Part shown: piece after piece, positions 26,800 through 36,443 of the stretch | How positions within the stretch are numbered: the stretch's first letter is position 1 | How the letters are laid out: each line of letters begins with the position of its first letter | Origin: Idiomarina abyssalis | Lineage (GTDB): Bacteria > Pseudomonadota > Gammaproteobacteria > Enterobacterales > Alteromonadaceae | Assembly (NCBI RefSeq): GCF_900116625.1 | Contig: NZ_FPBE01000001.1 | Coordinates: 806,001 to 870,000, forward strand | Length of the DNA stretch: 64,000 bases | Reading direction: 5' to 3' | Program-made: the position numbers and the translations under genes | Notes under the pieces: generated by a model | The model's input: only the letters and a program-made list of their open reading frames with translations | What the model was told of the DNA's origin: nothing | The model's database searches: none

Positions 26800-27585
26800 A
26801 TGGCAAAATACACAGAGCTTGATATCAACAGCCAAGGCGTTGCGACGCTGACGTTAAACCGCCCTGACGTTCACAACGCTTTTGACGATGTGATGATTGC
26901 GGAACTCCTGAAGGCATTAGAACAAGTTGAAGAAAGTGATAGCGCGCGCGTGTTGGTGCTTCGTTCAGAGGGTAAAAACTTTTCTGCCGGTGCGGACCTG
27001 AACTGGATGCGCTCCATGGCGGATAAAAACTACCAGCAAAACGTTGATGACGCCGGCGAGCTTGGGCTGTTAATGGAGCGTTTAGACTTGCTCAGCAAGC
27101 CCAGTATCGCGTTAGTCCAGGGCGCCGCTTTCGGCGGTGCCGTAGGCCTTGCCGCCTGCTGTGACATTGTACTGGCGCAACCGCGCAGTAGCTTTTGTTT
27201 GAGTGAAGTGAAAATTGGACTGATTCCTGCGGTTATCAGTCCTTATGTTGTCCGCACCATTGGTGAAAGACAGTCTCGTCGCTATATGCTGACAGCAGAA
27301 CGTTTCTTTGCCGATAAAGCGCAGGAACTGGGCTTAGTTAATGACGTTGTTGAAGACTTCGATGAGCCCCTGAACAAACTTTTGGAAGCGCTTTTAGCGA
27401 ACAGTCCACAAGCGGTAGGTGCCTGTAAGAAACTGATTCGCAATGTCGGTTCACGACCAATCGATAAAGGCGTACGTGAACACACCATTAAAGCCATTGC
27501 CGAAATTCGCGTGTCGGACGAAGGTCAGGAAGGCCTCAGTGCGTTTCTTGAAAAACGCCCCGCCGCCTGGCTTAAACAGAGTTAA
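26800..27585 (+). CDS. liuC: Methylglutaconyl-CoA hydratase
   Basis: Crotonase-family protein of 261 residues, hydrating 3-methylglutaconyl-CoA to HMG-CoA. The oxyanion motifs are NFSAGADLNWM (about 61-71) and GAAFGGAVGLAACCDI (about 108-123), and the catalytic Glu lies in SEVKIGLIPAVISPYV. The AFGGAVGLAACCD and IPAVISPYV stretches are typical of liuC and AtuE-type members. ATG 26800 has CGGAGG upstream; the open frame before it overlaps liuB and is not coding. It is between the two MCC subunit genes, the usual liu order. Confidence 0.93.
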   Translation: MAKYTELDINSQGVATLTLNRPDVHNAFDDVMIAELLKALEQVEESDSARVLVLRSEGKNFSAGADLNWMRSMADKNYQQNVDDAGELGLLMERLDLLSKPSIALVQGAAFGGAVGLAACCDIVLAQPRSSFCLSEVKIGLIPAVISPYVVRTIGERQSRRYMLTAERFFADKAQELGLVNDVVEDFDEPLNKLLEALLANSPQAVGACKKLIRNVGSRPIDKGVREHTIKAIAEIRVSDEGQEGLSAFLEKRPAAWLKQS

Positions 27586-27599
27586 CAACAGGTCTCATT

Positions 27600-29570
27600 A
27601 TGATCAAAACATTATTGATTGCGAACCGTGGTGAAATTGCCTGTCGTATTATTGCCACAGCTAAAAAAATGGGAATTCGCACCGTAGCGGTATTCTCTGA
27701 CGCCGACCGCAAATCGCGCCACGTTAAACTGGCCGATCAGGCTGTACATATTGGTCCGGCAGCAAGTACTGAAAGTTACCTCCGGGGCGACAAAATCATT
27801 GCTGCGGCTAAACAAACCGGTGCCGAAGCTATTCACCCCGGTTATGGTTTTCTTTCGGAAAATGAAGACTTCGCTGACCAATGTCAGGCTAATGACATTA
27901 TCTTTGTTGGCCCGCCGGTATCGTCCATTGCTGCTATGGGCTCTAAGAGCGCGGCTAAATCTATTATGCAGGACGCCGGCGTTCCACTGGTTCCGGGTTA
28001 TCATGGTAGCGAGCAAGACATCGAAACCTTAAAAGCAGAAGCTGAAAAAGTCGGCTTTCCGTTACTGCTGAAAGCGGCTTACGGCGGCGGTGGTAAAGGT
28101 ATGCGTGTGGTCGAAAACATGGGCGAATTTGATGAAGCTCTGAATTCGGCGAAACGCGAAGCTAAGTCCTCTTTCGGTAATGATAAAATGCTCATGGAGC
28201 GTTTTATTCGTAACCCCCGCCACGTAGAGATTCAGGTGTTCACCGATGAACACGGTAACGCCGTTTATTTGGCAGAGCGCGACTGTTCGGTACAACGCCG
28301 TCACCAAAAGGTGCTTGAAGAGGCTCCGGCTCCGGCATTAACCGAAAAAACGCGCACCGAAATGGGTGAAGCCGCCATTCGCGCCGCTCAGGCAATAGAC
28401 TACGTTGGTGCAGGTACGGTTGAGTTTCTGTTTGACCAAAGTGGCGAATTTTATTTCATGGAAATGAACACCCGCTTACAGGTTGAGCATCCGGTTACAG
28501 AAATGATCACCGGACAGGACTTGGTCGAATGGCAATTACTGGTTGCATCCGGTCAGCCACTACCTCTGGCGCAGAATGACATTCAGGTAAACGGTCACGC
28601 GTTTGAAGCCCGAATTTACGCTGAAGATCCGGACAACGACTTTTTACCTTGCACCGGTACCATTAAACACTTACGCACTCCGGCAGAAGAAAACGGCGTT
28701 CGCATTGATACCGGTATTGAAGAAGGCGATGAAATTTCCGCCTTCTACGACCCTATGATTGCGAAGCTCATTGTCTGGGACACCGATCGTACTCGTGCTC
28801 TGCTACGCTTACAAAAGGCCTTACGTGAGTACCGTTTAACCGGCCTAACCACTAACGTCGACTTTTTGCATCGTTTGGCTTCACACCCAGAGTTTGTGAA
28901 AACCAACCTGACAACAGAGTTTATTCAACAATATCAGGAAGACCTGCTGCCGGATAACTCTGTGAATTATCAACAAATTGCGACTGAAGCCGCTTTATTT
29001 GATATTAGTCAGCGTCAGCAGCAACGTGGCAGTTCACCATGGCAAAGTGGTAATGCGTTTAGAATGAACTCAGCAGCTGCACATACAGTGCCACTGCAGT
29101 TTGGCGAAGAAACCTATGCCATATCACTCATTGAAACTGCCTCAGGCGAATTCCTGCAGAAAGTTGATGAGGAAAGCATTCGCTGGCAGGCGTCTTTAAC
29201 CGACGACAAGCTCACGCTGACTGCGGGCAGTATGCGTTATCATCGTTATGTCAGCGCCGATGATCAGCAAATTACCGTATTTACTGACAACGGCCCTGTC
29301 ATTTTCCATCGACACCGTGTGGCAGACACCCTGTCCGATGACGCCGCTCATGGTGGCCATGTTGCGCCAATGAACGGTACCATCATGGAAGTGCTGGTAG
29401 AAAAAGGCGATACTGTTGAAAAAGACCAACCGCTTGTCATCATGGAAGCCATGAAAATGGAATACACCATTCGCGCCGGGCATGAAGGTGAGGTGACCGA
29501 CATTTTCTTCGCCGCTGGTGACTTAGTCAGTGACGGTGACGAGCTTATAGCAGTTAATGAAGCGGAGTAA
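27600..29570 (+). CDS. liuD: 3-methylcrotonyl-CoA carboxylase, biotin carboxylase (alpha) subunit
   Basis: Protein of 656 residues carrying, in order, the biotin carboxylase N-terminal domain ([19 protein letters not shown]), the ATP-grasp domain with [14 protein letters not shown] and [30 protein letters not shown], the C-terminal biotin carboxylase domain, a bridging region, and a biotinyl domain with EAMKMEY, where Lys619 carries biotin. It carboxylates biotin with ATP and bicarbonate and pairs with LiuB. Length is usual for MCC alpha. A biotin ligase, not in the window, is needed. It is 2 bases before liuE. Confidence 0.96.
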   Translation: MIKTLLIANRGEIACRIIATAKKMGIRTVAVFSDADRKSRHVKLADQAVHIGPAASTESYLRGDKIIAAAKQTGAEAIHPGYGFLSENEDFADQCQANDIIFVGPPVSSIAAMGSKSAAKSIMQDAGVPLVPGYHGSEQDIETLKAEAEKVGFPLLLKAAYGGGGKGMRVVENMGEFDEALNSAKREAKSSFGNDKMLMERFIRNPRHVEIQVFTDEHGNAVYLAERDCSVQRRHQKVLEEAPAPALTEKTRTEMGEAAIRAAQAIDYVGAGTVEFLFDQSGEFYFMEMNTRLQVEHPVTEMITGQDLVEWQLLVASGQPLPLAQNDIQVNGHAFEARIYAEDPDNDFLPCTGTIKHLRTPAEENGVRIDTGIEEGDEISAFYDPMIAKLIVWDTDRTRALLRLQKALREYRLTGLTTNVDFLHRLASHPEFVKTNLTTEFIQQYQEDLLPDNSVNYQQIATEAALFDISQRQQQRGSSPWQSGNAFRMNSAAAHTVPLQFGEETYAISLIETASGEFLQKVDEESIRWQASLTDDKLTLTAGSMRYHRYVSADDQQITVFTDNGPVIFHRHRVADTLSDDAAHGGHVAPMNGTIMEVLVEKGDTVEKDQPLVIMEAMKMEYTIRAGHEGEVTDIFFAAGDLVSDGDELIAVNEAE

Positions 29571-29572
29571 CA

Positions 29573-30478
29573 ATGAGCCTTGCAGACAAGATAAAGATCG
29601 TTGAAGTAGGTCCGCGTGACGGCTTACAAAATGAAACCGCCGTTTCTGTCGATGCAAAAGTTGCTTTGATTGAAGCGCTGGCTGATGCTGGCGTTTCCTA
29701 CATTGAAAGTGCCAGCTTTGTGAGCCCTAAATGGGTACCGCAAATGGCCGACAGTAGTGCCGTTATGGAACAAATAACGCGCCGTCCAGGCATTACCTAC
29801 GCGGGTTTAACCCCCAACCTGAAAGGCTTTGAAGCAGCCGTTGCAGCCAATATGGACGAGGTTGCCGTATTCGGCGCAGCGTCGGAAGCCTTTACACAAA
29901 AAAACATAAATTGCAGTATTGATGAATCGCTGGAGCGTTTTAAGCCGGTTATTGCAGCCGCCAAAGAAAAAAACATACCTGTCAGAGGTTATGTATCCTG
30001 CGTTTTAGGTTGTCCTTATCAGGGTGAGGTGCCGCTGGAAAATGTAGTCAAGGTTGCTGAAGCGCTTTACAACATGGGCTGCTATGAGGTTTCACTTGGC
30101 GATACCATAGGTGTCGGAACCCCCTTAAAAGCACAGGAAATGCTCGCTGCGGTAGCCGAAAAAGTGCCCATGGAAAAGCTTGCATTGCACTTTCACAATA
30201 CCTACGGACAGGCTTTAGCTAATATTATGGCTTGCCTTCCATTAGGCGTTGCTACTATTGATACGGCCGTTGCTGGTTTAGGCGGATGCCCTTACGCTAA
30301 AGGCGCCAGTGGTAACGTTGCCACCGAAGATGTGGTGTACATGCTAAACGGTATGGGAATTAAAACCGGTATTGATCTGGACAAGTTAATCGCAGCCGGG
30401 GCCGATATTTGTCAGCATTTAGCGCATGGCCCCCGTTCACAAGTCGCGATAGCAGAATTGGCAAAACAAGGGGATTAA
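29573..30478 (+). CDS. liuE: Hydroxymethylglutaryl-CoA lyase
   Basis: Protein of 301 residues of the HMGL-like TIM-barrel family, cleaving HMG-CoA to acetyl-CoA and acetoacetate. The metal and substrate motif [10 protein letters not shown] stands at the N-terminus, [11 protein letters not shown] in the middle and the catalytic-loop Cys239 in [14 protein letters not shown]. It ends 2 bases before the acetoacetyl-CoA synthetase gene, so acetoacetate made here is passed to the next gene's product. No mitochondrial-type targeting extension is present, as expected for a bacterial enzyme. Confidence 0.96.
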   Translation: MSLADKIKIVEVGPRDGLQNETAVSVDAKVALIEALADAGVSYIESASFVSPKWVPQMADSSAVMEQITRRPGITYAGLTPNLKGFEAAVAANMDEVAVFGAASEAFTQKNINCSIDESLERFKPVIAAAKEKNIPVRGYVSCVLGCPYQGEVPLENVVKVAEALYNMGCYEVSLGDTIGVGTPLKAQEMLAAVAEKVPMEKLALHFHNTYGQALANIMACLPLGVATIDTAVAGLGGCPYAKGASGNVATEDVVYMLNGMGIKTGIDLDKLIAAGADICQHLAHGPRSQVAIAELAKQGD

Positions 30479-30480
30479 AC

Positions 30481-32424
30481 ATGACTTCAGAAGCATTGTG
30501 GCAACCGTCAGCAGATACCATTGCCAATGCCCGCATGACGGATTTCCTGCAACAGGTGAATACAGAAAAAAATGTAGCACTGGCCAATTACCATGACCTT
30601 TACCAGTGGTCAGTCGACAACGACGAAAGCTTCTGGTCTATGGTATGGGACTACTTTGATGTTATTGGCGAAAAAGGTTCTACCGTCGTTACCGATAAAG
30701 AAAAAATGCCGGGTGCCAAATGGTTTCCTGAAGCCAAACTAAACTTTGCTGAAAACCTATTACGCCATAAAGATGATCACATTGCGCTTATTTTTCGTGG
30801 TGAAAACGGCGTAAGACAACAACTGACGTATGCTGAACTAAACCACGAAGTAGCCGCCTTTGCCGCGGGCTTGCGTCAACGCGGAGTCGAAGCTGGTGAC
30901 CGTGTTGCTGCCATGATGCCCAATTGCATTGAAACCATTATTGGTATGCTGGCAACTACCAGTATCGGTGCTATCTGGTCATCCTGCTCTCCGGACTTTG
31001 GTGTTCAGGGTGTGCTTGACCGCTTTGGTCAAATTGAACCCAAAGTACTGATAACCGTTGACGGCTATTTTTATAATGGCAAAAACCTCAACATAAAAAG
31101 CAAAACCGCGGATATTATAAAAGAAATAAAAAGTATTGAAGCCACCGTTGTGGTCAATTTCAGTCAACAAAAAGACCGCCTTAAAGGTGAAAATGTTTTT
31201 GCCTGGAATGACTTTGGCGATGCCGAACAAACACAAATAGACTTTGTTCCTCGTAATTTTAATGATCCGCTCTATATTATGTTTTCATCTGGCACCACGG
31301 GCGTACCTAAATGTATTGTTCACGGTACCGGTGGCACGCTATTGCAGCATGTAAAAGAGCACGGCCTGCATACCGACTTAGACCGTGACGATAACCTATT
31401 CTATTTCACCACCTGTGGCTGGATGATGTGGAACTGGTTAGTCAGCGGTTTAGCTGTTGGCGCTACCCTTACCTTATTTGATGGCTCTCCTTTTGCACCG
31501 GAACCTGAATTTTTATGGGACGTTGCAGACGAAGAAGGCATTACCGTATTTGGTACCAGCGCAAAATACTTAGCGGCACTTGAAAAAGCCGACGTTAAAC
31601 CAAGAGAAAGTCACAACCTGGAAAAGCTGCGCAGTATCTTAACAACCGGTTCTGTACTGCCGCCAGAAAGCTTTGATTACGTATATCGCGACATTAAAAA
31701 AGACCTTTGTCTTTCGTCTATATCGGGTGGTACTGACATTGTTTCTTGTTTTGCCCTTGGCTGCCCTATTCTGCCTGTTTACCGTGGTGAATTGCAGTGC
31801 CGCGGGCTTGGTTTAGCCGTGAATGTTTATGACGATAACGGCAAGCCGGTTCGTGGCGAAAAAGGCGAACTTGTCTGCGAAAATTCCTTCCCTTGCATGC
31901 CAGTGAGCTTTTGGGGAGATGATGACGGTGAGCGCTATTACAACGCCTACTTTGCCCGTTTTGAAAATACCTGGGCCCACGGTGATTTCGCCGAGCTAAC
32001 TCAGCACGATGGCGTGATTATTTACGGCCGCTCTGATGCGGTTCTTAATCCTGGCGGCGTGCGTATTGGCACTGCTGAAATTTACCGTCAGGTAGAAAAA
32101 GTTGATGAAGTATTGGAAAGTATCGCTATTGGTCAGCAATATCACGATGACGAGCGTGTCGTTCTTTTCGTTAAGCTAAGAGAAGGTATAGAGCTTAACG
32201 ACGAGCTGCGTCAAACCATTGCAAAAACCATTCGTGCAAACGCGACTCCGCGTCACGTTCCTGCTGTAATTTTGCAGGTTGACGATATACCCCGTACTAT
32301 AAGCGGTAAGATAGTTGAATTAGCGGTACGTAATGTGGTTCACGGTGAGCCTGTTAAAAACACAGAAGCTCTGGCAAACCCAGAAGCACTGGATTACTTC
32401 CGTGATAGAGAGGAGTTGCGTTAA
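30481..32424 (+). CDS. aacS: Acetoacetyl-CoA synthetase (acetoacetate-CoA ligase)
   Basis: ANL-superfamily enzyme of 647 residues that activates acetoacetate with ATP and CoA. The P-loop MFSSGTTGVPKCIVHG is near residue 261; the N-terminal ACAS domain has an acetyl-CoA-synthetase-like start with DYFDVIGEKG; ATP-site motifs TTCGWMMWNW and the hinge GRSDAVLNPGGVRIG follow. The length and GWMMWNWL motif favour acetoacetate over acetate ligase, as does its place straight after liuE. ATG 30481 is 2 bases after the liuE stop; a longer upstream frame overlapping liuE is discarded. Together with the thiolase it turns the leucine end product into acetyl-CoA. Confidence 0.95.
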   Translation: MTSEALWQPSADTIANARMTDFLQQVNTEKNVALANYHDLYQWSVDNDESFWSMVWDYFDVIGEKGSTVVTDKEKMPGAKWFPEAKLNFAENLLRHKDDHIALIFRGENGVRQQLTYAELNHEVAAFAAGLRQRGVEAGDRVAAMMPNCIETIIGMLATTSIGAIWSSCSPDFGVQGVLDRFGQIEPKVLITVDGYFYNGKNLNIKSKTADIIKEIKSIEATVVVNFSQQKDRLKGENVFAWNDFGDAEQTQIDFVPRNFNDPLYIMFSSGTTGVPKCIVHGTGGTLLQHVKEHGLHTDLDRDDNLFYFTTCGWMMWNWLVSGLAVGATLTLFDGSPFAPEPEFLWDVADEEGITVFGTSAKYLAALEKADVKPRESHNLEKLRSILTTGSVLPPESFDYVYRDIKKDLCLSSISGGTDIVSCFALGCPILPVYRGELQCRGLGLAVNVYDDNGKPVRGEKGELVCENSFPCMPVSFWGDDDGERYYNAYFARFENTWAHGDFAELTQHDGVIIYGRSDAVLNPGGVRIGTAEIYRQVEKVDEVLESIAIGQQYHDDERVVLFVKLREGIELNDELRQTIAKTIRANATPRHVPAVILQVDDIPRTISGKIVELAVRNVVHGEPVKNTEALANPEALDYFRDREELR

Positions 32425-32427
32425 TCC

Positions 32428-34644
32428 ATGATGTTCCTGCACGGATCACGGCAGGCGGTCGTAGCAGCCATTGTAGGCCTGGTTATTACGGTTACCGCTT
32501 TTAGCTATTTGCGTTACCAAGAAAACCAAGTTGTCCACGACGCACTGGAAGCTGAAACTTACAGCTTACAGCGTGATATCCGGCAAAGTCTGGTTTCACA
32601 TTTATTTGTCGCTGAACTTCTGGCGAGAGAGTGGGAACGCAGTGATCTGACCATAAAGGAACGCTGGAAGGAAAATGCCGATATCGTTACCTTGTACTAT
32701 CAAAACGTGCAAGGTATCGCCTGGCTTAATGACGACCTCAACATTGAATTAATCTATCCCCAAAATGAACAGCCGGAGTTATTAGGCACCTCTTTCTCTA
32801 AAACTTCACTGGTTGGAAAACTGGAAGCATCTGAAGGTAATAGGCATGCCATGATGGGGCCTGCCGGAAATCTCGGTCGTATTAGCAGCGACATTGCCAT
32901 TTTCGTCCGGGTTGAACGAGAGCAAAATCCAGGCTTTCTGGGGTTCATCATTAGCCTACAGAGTCTGTTCAGCAATGTTGTTCGCAGTAATATTAGTGAA
33001 GGCTTTCAACTGAGTGTACGAAGTGAAGACGACGTCCTTTTCCAGTTTGCCGGAGACTCTTCGTTACGTGATGAATGGTCCCATTATCACTCATTACAGT
33101 TGGTCGGCAACAGTTGGGAGCTTTCGGTTTGGCCTACGACGAATCATTTGGAACAGCTGCGCGGTGGTATCTCAGTAGCGGCCTTAATTGCCGGGCTACT
33201 GGTTACCAGTATGTTGACTTTTGTGCTTTATATTCTGGGGCAAAGCCGCTTTAAGGCGCAACAACTGGCCGATTCAAACATTGAGCTTTATAGTGAAATT
33301 GACGAGCGAGAGCGTATTGAAAAGCAAATGGCATACCTGGCCGAACACGACTCGCTCACCGGACTGGTAAACCGTAATGCGCTAAAACGTATTTTGGGTG
33401 AATGGCTGGAAACTGAATCACCGCATAAGAAAGCAGCTTTGCTTTTCATTGACTTAGACAGATTTAAAGAAGTTAACGACGCGCTGGGGCATACCGTTGG
33501 TGACGAACTCTTACGCAGAGTTGCGCGCCGTATTACGAAGCTGGCTCCTAAGTCCAGTGTTCTTGCCCGGGCTGGTGGTGATGAATTCTTACTCGCTATA
33601 GCAGAGCCGGACAGTCGCGAGAGCGTTATAAAGCTATCTGAACAGTTACTGCAAGCTCTCGACACCCACTTTTTCGTTGATGTCTACGAGTTATTTATTA
33701 GCGCATCCATTGGTATTACCTTTGCTGAGGATGCCGACTTTAACGCCGAATACTTTATTCGTAATGCCGACACAGCGCTTTACCAGGCTAAAGAGCATGG
33801 CCGTAACACTTATAAAGTTTACGATAAAGCCATACACAGAGACTTGACCAAGAAGCTGGAACTCGTTAAACGACTGCGCCATGCTGTTTCTAAACAACAA
33901 TTAACGGTTTATTATCAGCCTAAGGTTGAGTTAAGCAGTCGCCGTATCAGTGGCCTTGAAGCCTTGGTTCGCTGGGTCGATGAAGACGGCAGTATTATTC
34001 CACCGGATGAGTTTATTCCATTGGCTGAAGATACCGGTTTGATTATTCCGATATCAGAATACGTTATGGAAGAAGCTTTTCTCCAATTGAAGCAATGGCA
34101 CGATATCGGCTTTGAAGAGCTCAGTATCGCGATCAATATTTCAGGAAAGCAGCTACACTTACCTGAGCTGGTTGATGATATTATGGAGCGCGTAAATGAA
34201 GCTCAGATACCACCGAACAAAGTGGAACTAGAGCTTACTGAGCAAGTCTTTATTGAGAATATTCAGTCACATACCCGCTTTATGCATTCGGTACGTGAAC
34301 ACGGAATGTCACTGGCAATCGATGATTTTGGCGTAGGTTACTCTTCATTGTCGTATCTTAAGAACTTCCCGGTGACTTCATTAAAAGTTGACCGCTCCTT
34401 TGTTAAAGACCTGCCCCACAACGAAGATGACGCAACCATTACGCAGGCGATTATTAGTCTTGCACGCAACCTGAATATTCAACTGGTTGCAGAAGGTATT
34501 GAAACAGAAGAACAAGTCGAATTTTTATTACAGCGTGAATGTAGTACCGGCCAGGGGTTCCTTTTTAGTAAACCCGTGCCGGCACGACAAATCACCCAAT
34601 TATTACAGCAGTATAAAGGGCTTATCCCTATCCAGATTGCCTGA
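32428..34644 (+). CDS. CHASE-GGDEF-EAL c-di-GMP turnover protein
   Basis: Protein of 738 residues. A short cytoplasmic tail and a first membrane segment (about 9-26) precede a periplasmic CHASE-like sensor (about 45-240), a second membrane segment (about 249-272), then GGDEF and EAL domains. The GGDEF site AGGDEF (383-387) is intact, and the EAL domain keeps EALVRW (511), ELTEQVF, DDFGVGYSSL, KVDRSFV, AEGIETEEQ and QGF, so both synthesis and hydrolysis are possible. The RxxD I-site is absent. It starts 3 bases after aacS and ends 17 bases before the ETF-QO gene, in the same operon. The ligand of the sensor is unknown. Confidence 0.9.
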   Translation: MMFLHGSRQAVVAAIVGLVITVTAFSYLRYQENQVVHDALEAETYSLQRDIRQSLVSHLFVAELLAREWERSDLTIKERWKENADIVTLYYQNVQGIAWLNDDLNIELIYPQNEQPELLGTSFSKTSLVGKLEASEGNRHAMMGPAGNLGRISSDIAIFVRVEREQNPGFLGFIISLQSLFSNVVRSNISEGFQLSVRSEDDVLFQFAGDSSLRDEWSHYHSLQLVGNSWELSVWPTTNHLEQLRGGISVAALIAGLLVTSMLTFVLYILGQSRFKAQQLADSNIELYSEIDERERIEKQMAYLAEHDSLTGLVNRNALKRILGEWLETESPHKKAALLFIDLDRFKEVNDALGHTVGDELLRRVARRITKLAPKSSVLARAGGDEFLLAIAEPDSRESVIKLSEQLLQALDTHFFVDVYELFISASIGITFAEDADFNAEYFIRNADTALYQAKEHGRNTYKVYDKAIHRDLTKKLELVKRLRHAVSKQQLTVYYQPKVELSSRRISGLEALVRWVDEDGSIIPPDEFIPLAEDTGLIIPISEYVMEEAFLQLKQWHDIGFEELSIAINISGKQLHLPELVDDIMERVNEAQIPPNKVELELTEQVFIENIQSHTRFMHSVREHGMSLAIDDFGVGYSSLSYLKNFPVTSLKVDRSFVKDLPHNEDDATITQAIISLARNLNIQLVAEGIETEEQVEFLLQRECSTGQGFLFSKPVPARQITQLLQQYKGLIPIQIA

Positions 34645-34661
34645 ATATAGCGGAGGTTAAC

Positions 34662-36311
34662 GTGGAACGCGAAAGTATGGAGTTTGATGTCGTAATTGTT
34701 GGCGCTGGCCCTTCAGGGTTGGCAACGGCCTGTCGACTCGGTCAACTCGCACAGGAAAATGAGCAAGAGCTCATGATATGCGTTGTTGAAAAAGGCGCTG
34801 ATATTGGCGCGCATATTTTATCAGGTGCCGTTTTTGAACCACGTGCCTTAAATGAACTTTTTCCTGACTGGAAAGAGCGCGGCGCGCCGCTTAATACGGA
34901 AGTTACCGGCGATGATATTCTGCTGTTAAAAGACGAAGATAGTCACACTCGTCTACCTGACTTTACCGTGCCAAAAACCTTCCATAATAAAGGCAATTAT
35001 ATTGCCAGTATGGGTAACCTTTGTCGCTGGATGGCAGAACAAGCAGAGCAACTAGGTGTAGAGATTTTCCCGGGCTTTGCAGCCTCAGAAATTCTATACA
35101 ACGAAGACGGCAGCGTTGCCGGTATTCAAACTGGTGACATGGGTGTTGCTAAAGACGGTAGTGAAAAAGATGGCTACATGCCAGGTATGGAACTGCGTGC
35201 TAAGTACACTTTGTTTGCAGAAGGCTGCCGTGGACACTTAGGTAAAGAACTGATTAATAAGTTTGAACTGGATAAAGACAGTACACCTCAACACTACGGT
35301 TTAGGCTTTAAAGAAATTTGGGATATACCAGAAGAGCTGCATGAACCCGGGAAAGTGGTTCACACCGCAGGCTGGCCGCTAACCGACAGTAATGCCAGTG
35401 GTGGTGGTTACCTTTATCACGCTGAAGACGGACAGGTGTATTTAGGGTTAATTGTGGACCTCAACTACGCAAACCCATATCTGAACCCCTTTCAGGAGTT
35501 CCAACGTTTTAAAACGCACCCGGCAATTAAAAACGTGATAGAAAACGGTAAGCGCGTATCCTACGGGGCTCGAGCCATTGCCAAAGGTGGTTATTACTCG
35601 TTGCCGAAAATGACATTCCCGGGTGGTTTACTTGTCGGCTGTAACGCCGGCACTTTGAATTTTGCCAAAATTAAGGGTAACCATACTGCCATGAAGTCGG
35701 GCATGGTTGCCGCTGAATGCGTCTTTGAACAACTTAAAAATGGCAAAGCCAACGACGACATCAGTAGCTTTAAAAACGCCTTTGAAAACTCATGGGTATT
35801 TGATGAGTTATACCGCTCTCGCAACTTTGGCGGCGCTGTTCATAAGTTAGGTACCATGTTAGGCGGCGCATACAACATGGTTGACCAAAATTGGTTTGGC
35901 GGCAAATTACCCTTTAAATTTAAAGAGTGGACACCGGATTATAAAGCCACCGGTAAAGCCGAAGATTTTAAGGCAATTGACTATCCTAAACCTGATAATA
36001 AACTCACATTTGATCGTTTATCATCTGTCTTTTTATCTAATACTAACCATGCTGAAGATCAGCCTTGTCATTTAAAGCTGGAAAACGCTGATATTCCTTT
36101 AGAGGTTAATTTACCGAAATACGCCGAGCCCGCGCAGAGATATTGCCCCGCCGGCGTTTATGAGGTTGTTGAAGAGGACGGGAAACAAGTTTTCCAGATT
36201 AACGCTCAAAACTGTATACATTGTAAAACCTGTGACATTAAAGATCCTAGTCAGAATATTACCTGGGTTGTTCCGGAAGGTGGTGGCGGACCAACTTATC
36301 CTAATATGTAA
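34662..36311 (+). CDS. Electron transfer flavoprotein-ubiquinone oxidoreductase
   Basis: Protein of 549 residues that takes electrons from reduced ETF, which collects them from acyl-CoA dehydrogenases, and passes them to ubiquinone at the inner membrane. An N-terminal FAD site VVIVGAGPSGLATACRL, a central domain with GVAKDG and the membrane-associated segments, and a C-terminal 4Fe-4S cluster with Cys495, Cys518, Cys521 and Cys524 (CIHCKTC) are visible. Start is GTG 34662 with CGGAGG upstream. It is the last gene before the strong terminator at 36333 and is likely cotranscribed with the dehydrogenase gene liuA that feeds it. Confidence 0.96.
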   Translation: MERESMEFDVVIVGAGPSGLATACRLGQLAQENEQELMICVVEKGADIGAHILSGAVFEPRALNELFPDWKERGAPLNTEVTGDDILLLKDEDSHTRLPDFTVPKTFHNKGNYIASMGNLCRWMAEQAEQLGVEIFPGFAASEILYNEDGSVAGIQTGDMGVAKDGSEKDGYMPGMELRAKYTLFAEGCRGHLGKELINKFELDKDSTPQHYGLGFKEIWDIPEELHEPGKVVHTAGWPLTDSNASGGGYLYHAEDGQVYLGLIVDLNYANPYLNPFQEFQRFKTHPAIKNVIENGKRVSYGARAIAKGGYYSLPKMTFPGGLLVGCNAGTLNFAKIKGNHTAMKSGMVAAECVFEQLKNGKANDDISSFKNAFENSWVFDELYRSRNFGGAVHKLGTMLGGAYNMVDQNWFGGKLPFKFKEWTPDYKATGKAEDFKAIDYPKPDNKLTFDRLSSVFLSNTNHAEDQPCHLKLENADIPLEVNLPKYAEPAQRYCPAGVYEVVEEDGKQVFQINAQNCIHCKTCDIKDPSQNITWVVPEGGGGPTYPNM

Positions 36312-36332
36312 GTAAAGTGTAAATCTCATAAC

Positions 36333-36371
36333 AAAAAACACCAAAGCATGCTAAATGTTTTGGTGTTTTTT
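36333..36371 (+). terminator. Strong intrinsic terminator of the leucine/ETF-QO unit
   Basis: AAAAAACACCAAA pairs with TTTGGTGTTTTTT around a 12-base loop, and the second arm ends in a T-run. It is the first terminator seen after liuR, 12.7 kb downstream, so it probably ends one long transcript. Confidence 0.9.
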
Positions 36372-36403
36372 CATTTTAGGAACTTGTAAATTTTTAACTT
36401 GTC

Positions 36404-36416
36404 GACTTATTAAGTC
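36404..36416. promoter_or_regulatory. Palindrome upstream of the Lys/Glu-rich secreted protein gene
   Basis: GACTTATTAAGTC has 6-bp perfect arms around a central T, 28 bases before the ATG at 36444. Two AACTTG copies lie just upstream (36381 and 36396). It could be an operator or a small mRNA hairpin; no family could be assigned. Confidence 0.3.
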
Positions 36417-36443
36417 CTAAATGTCCCTTAAACGAGGTGTATT

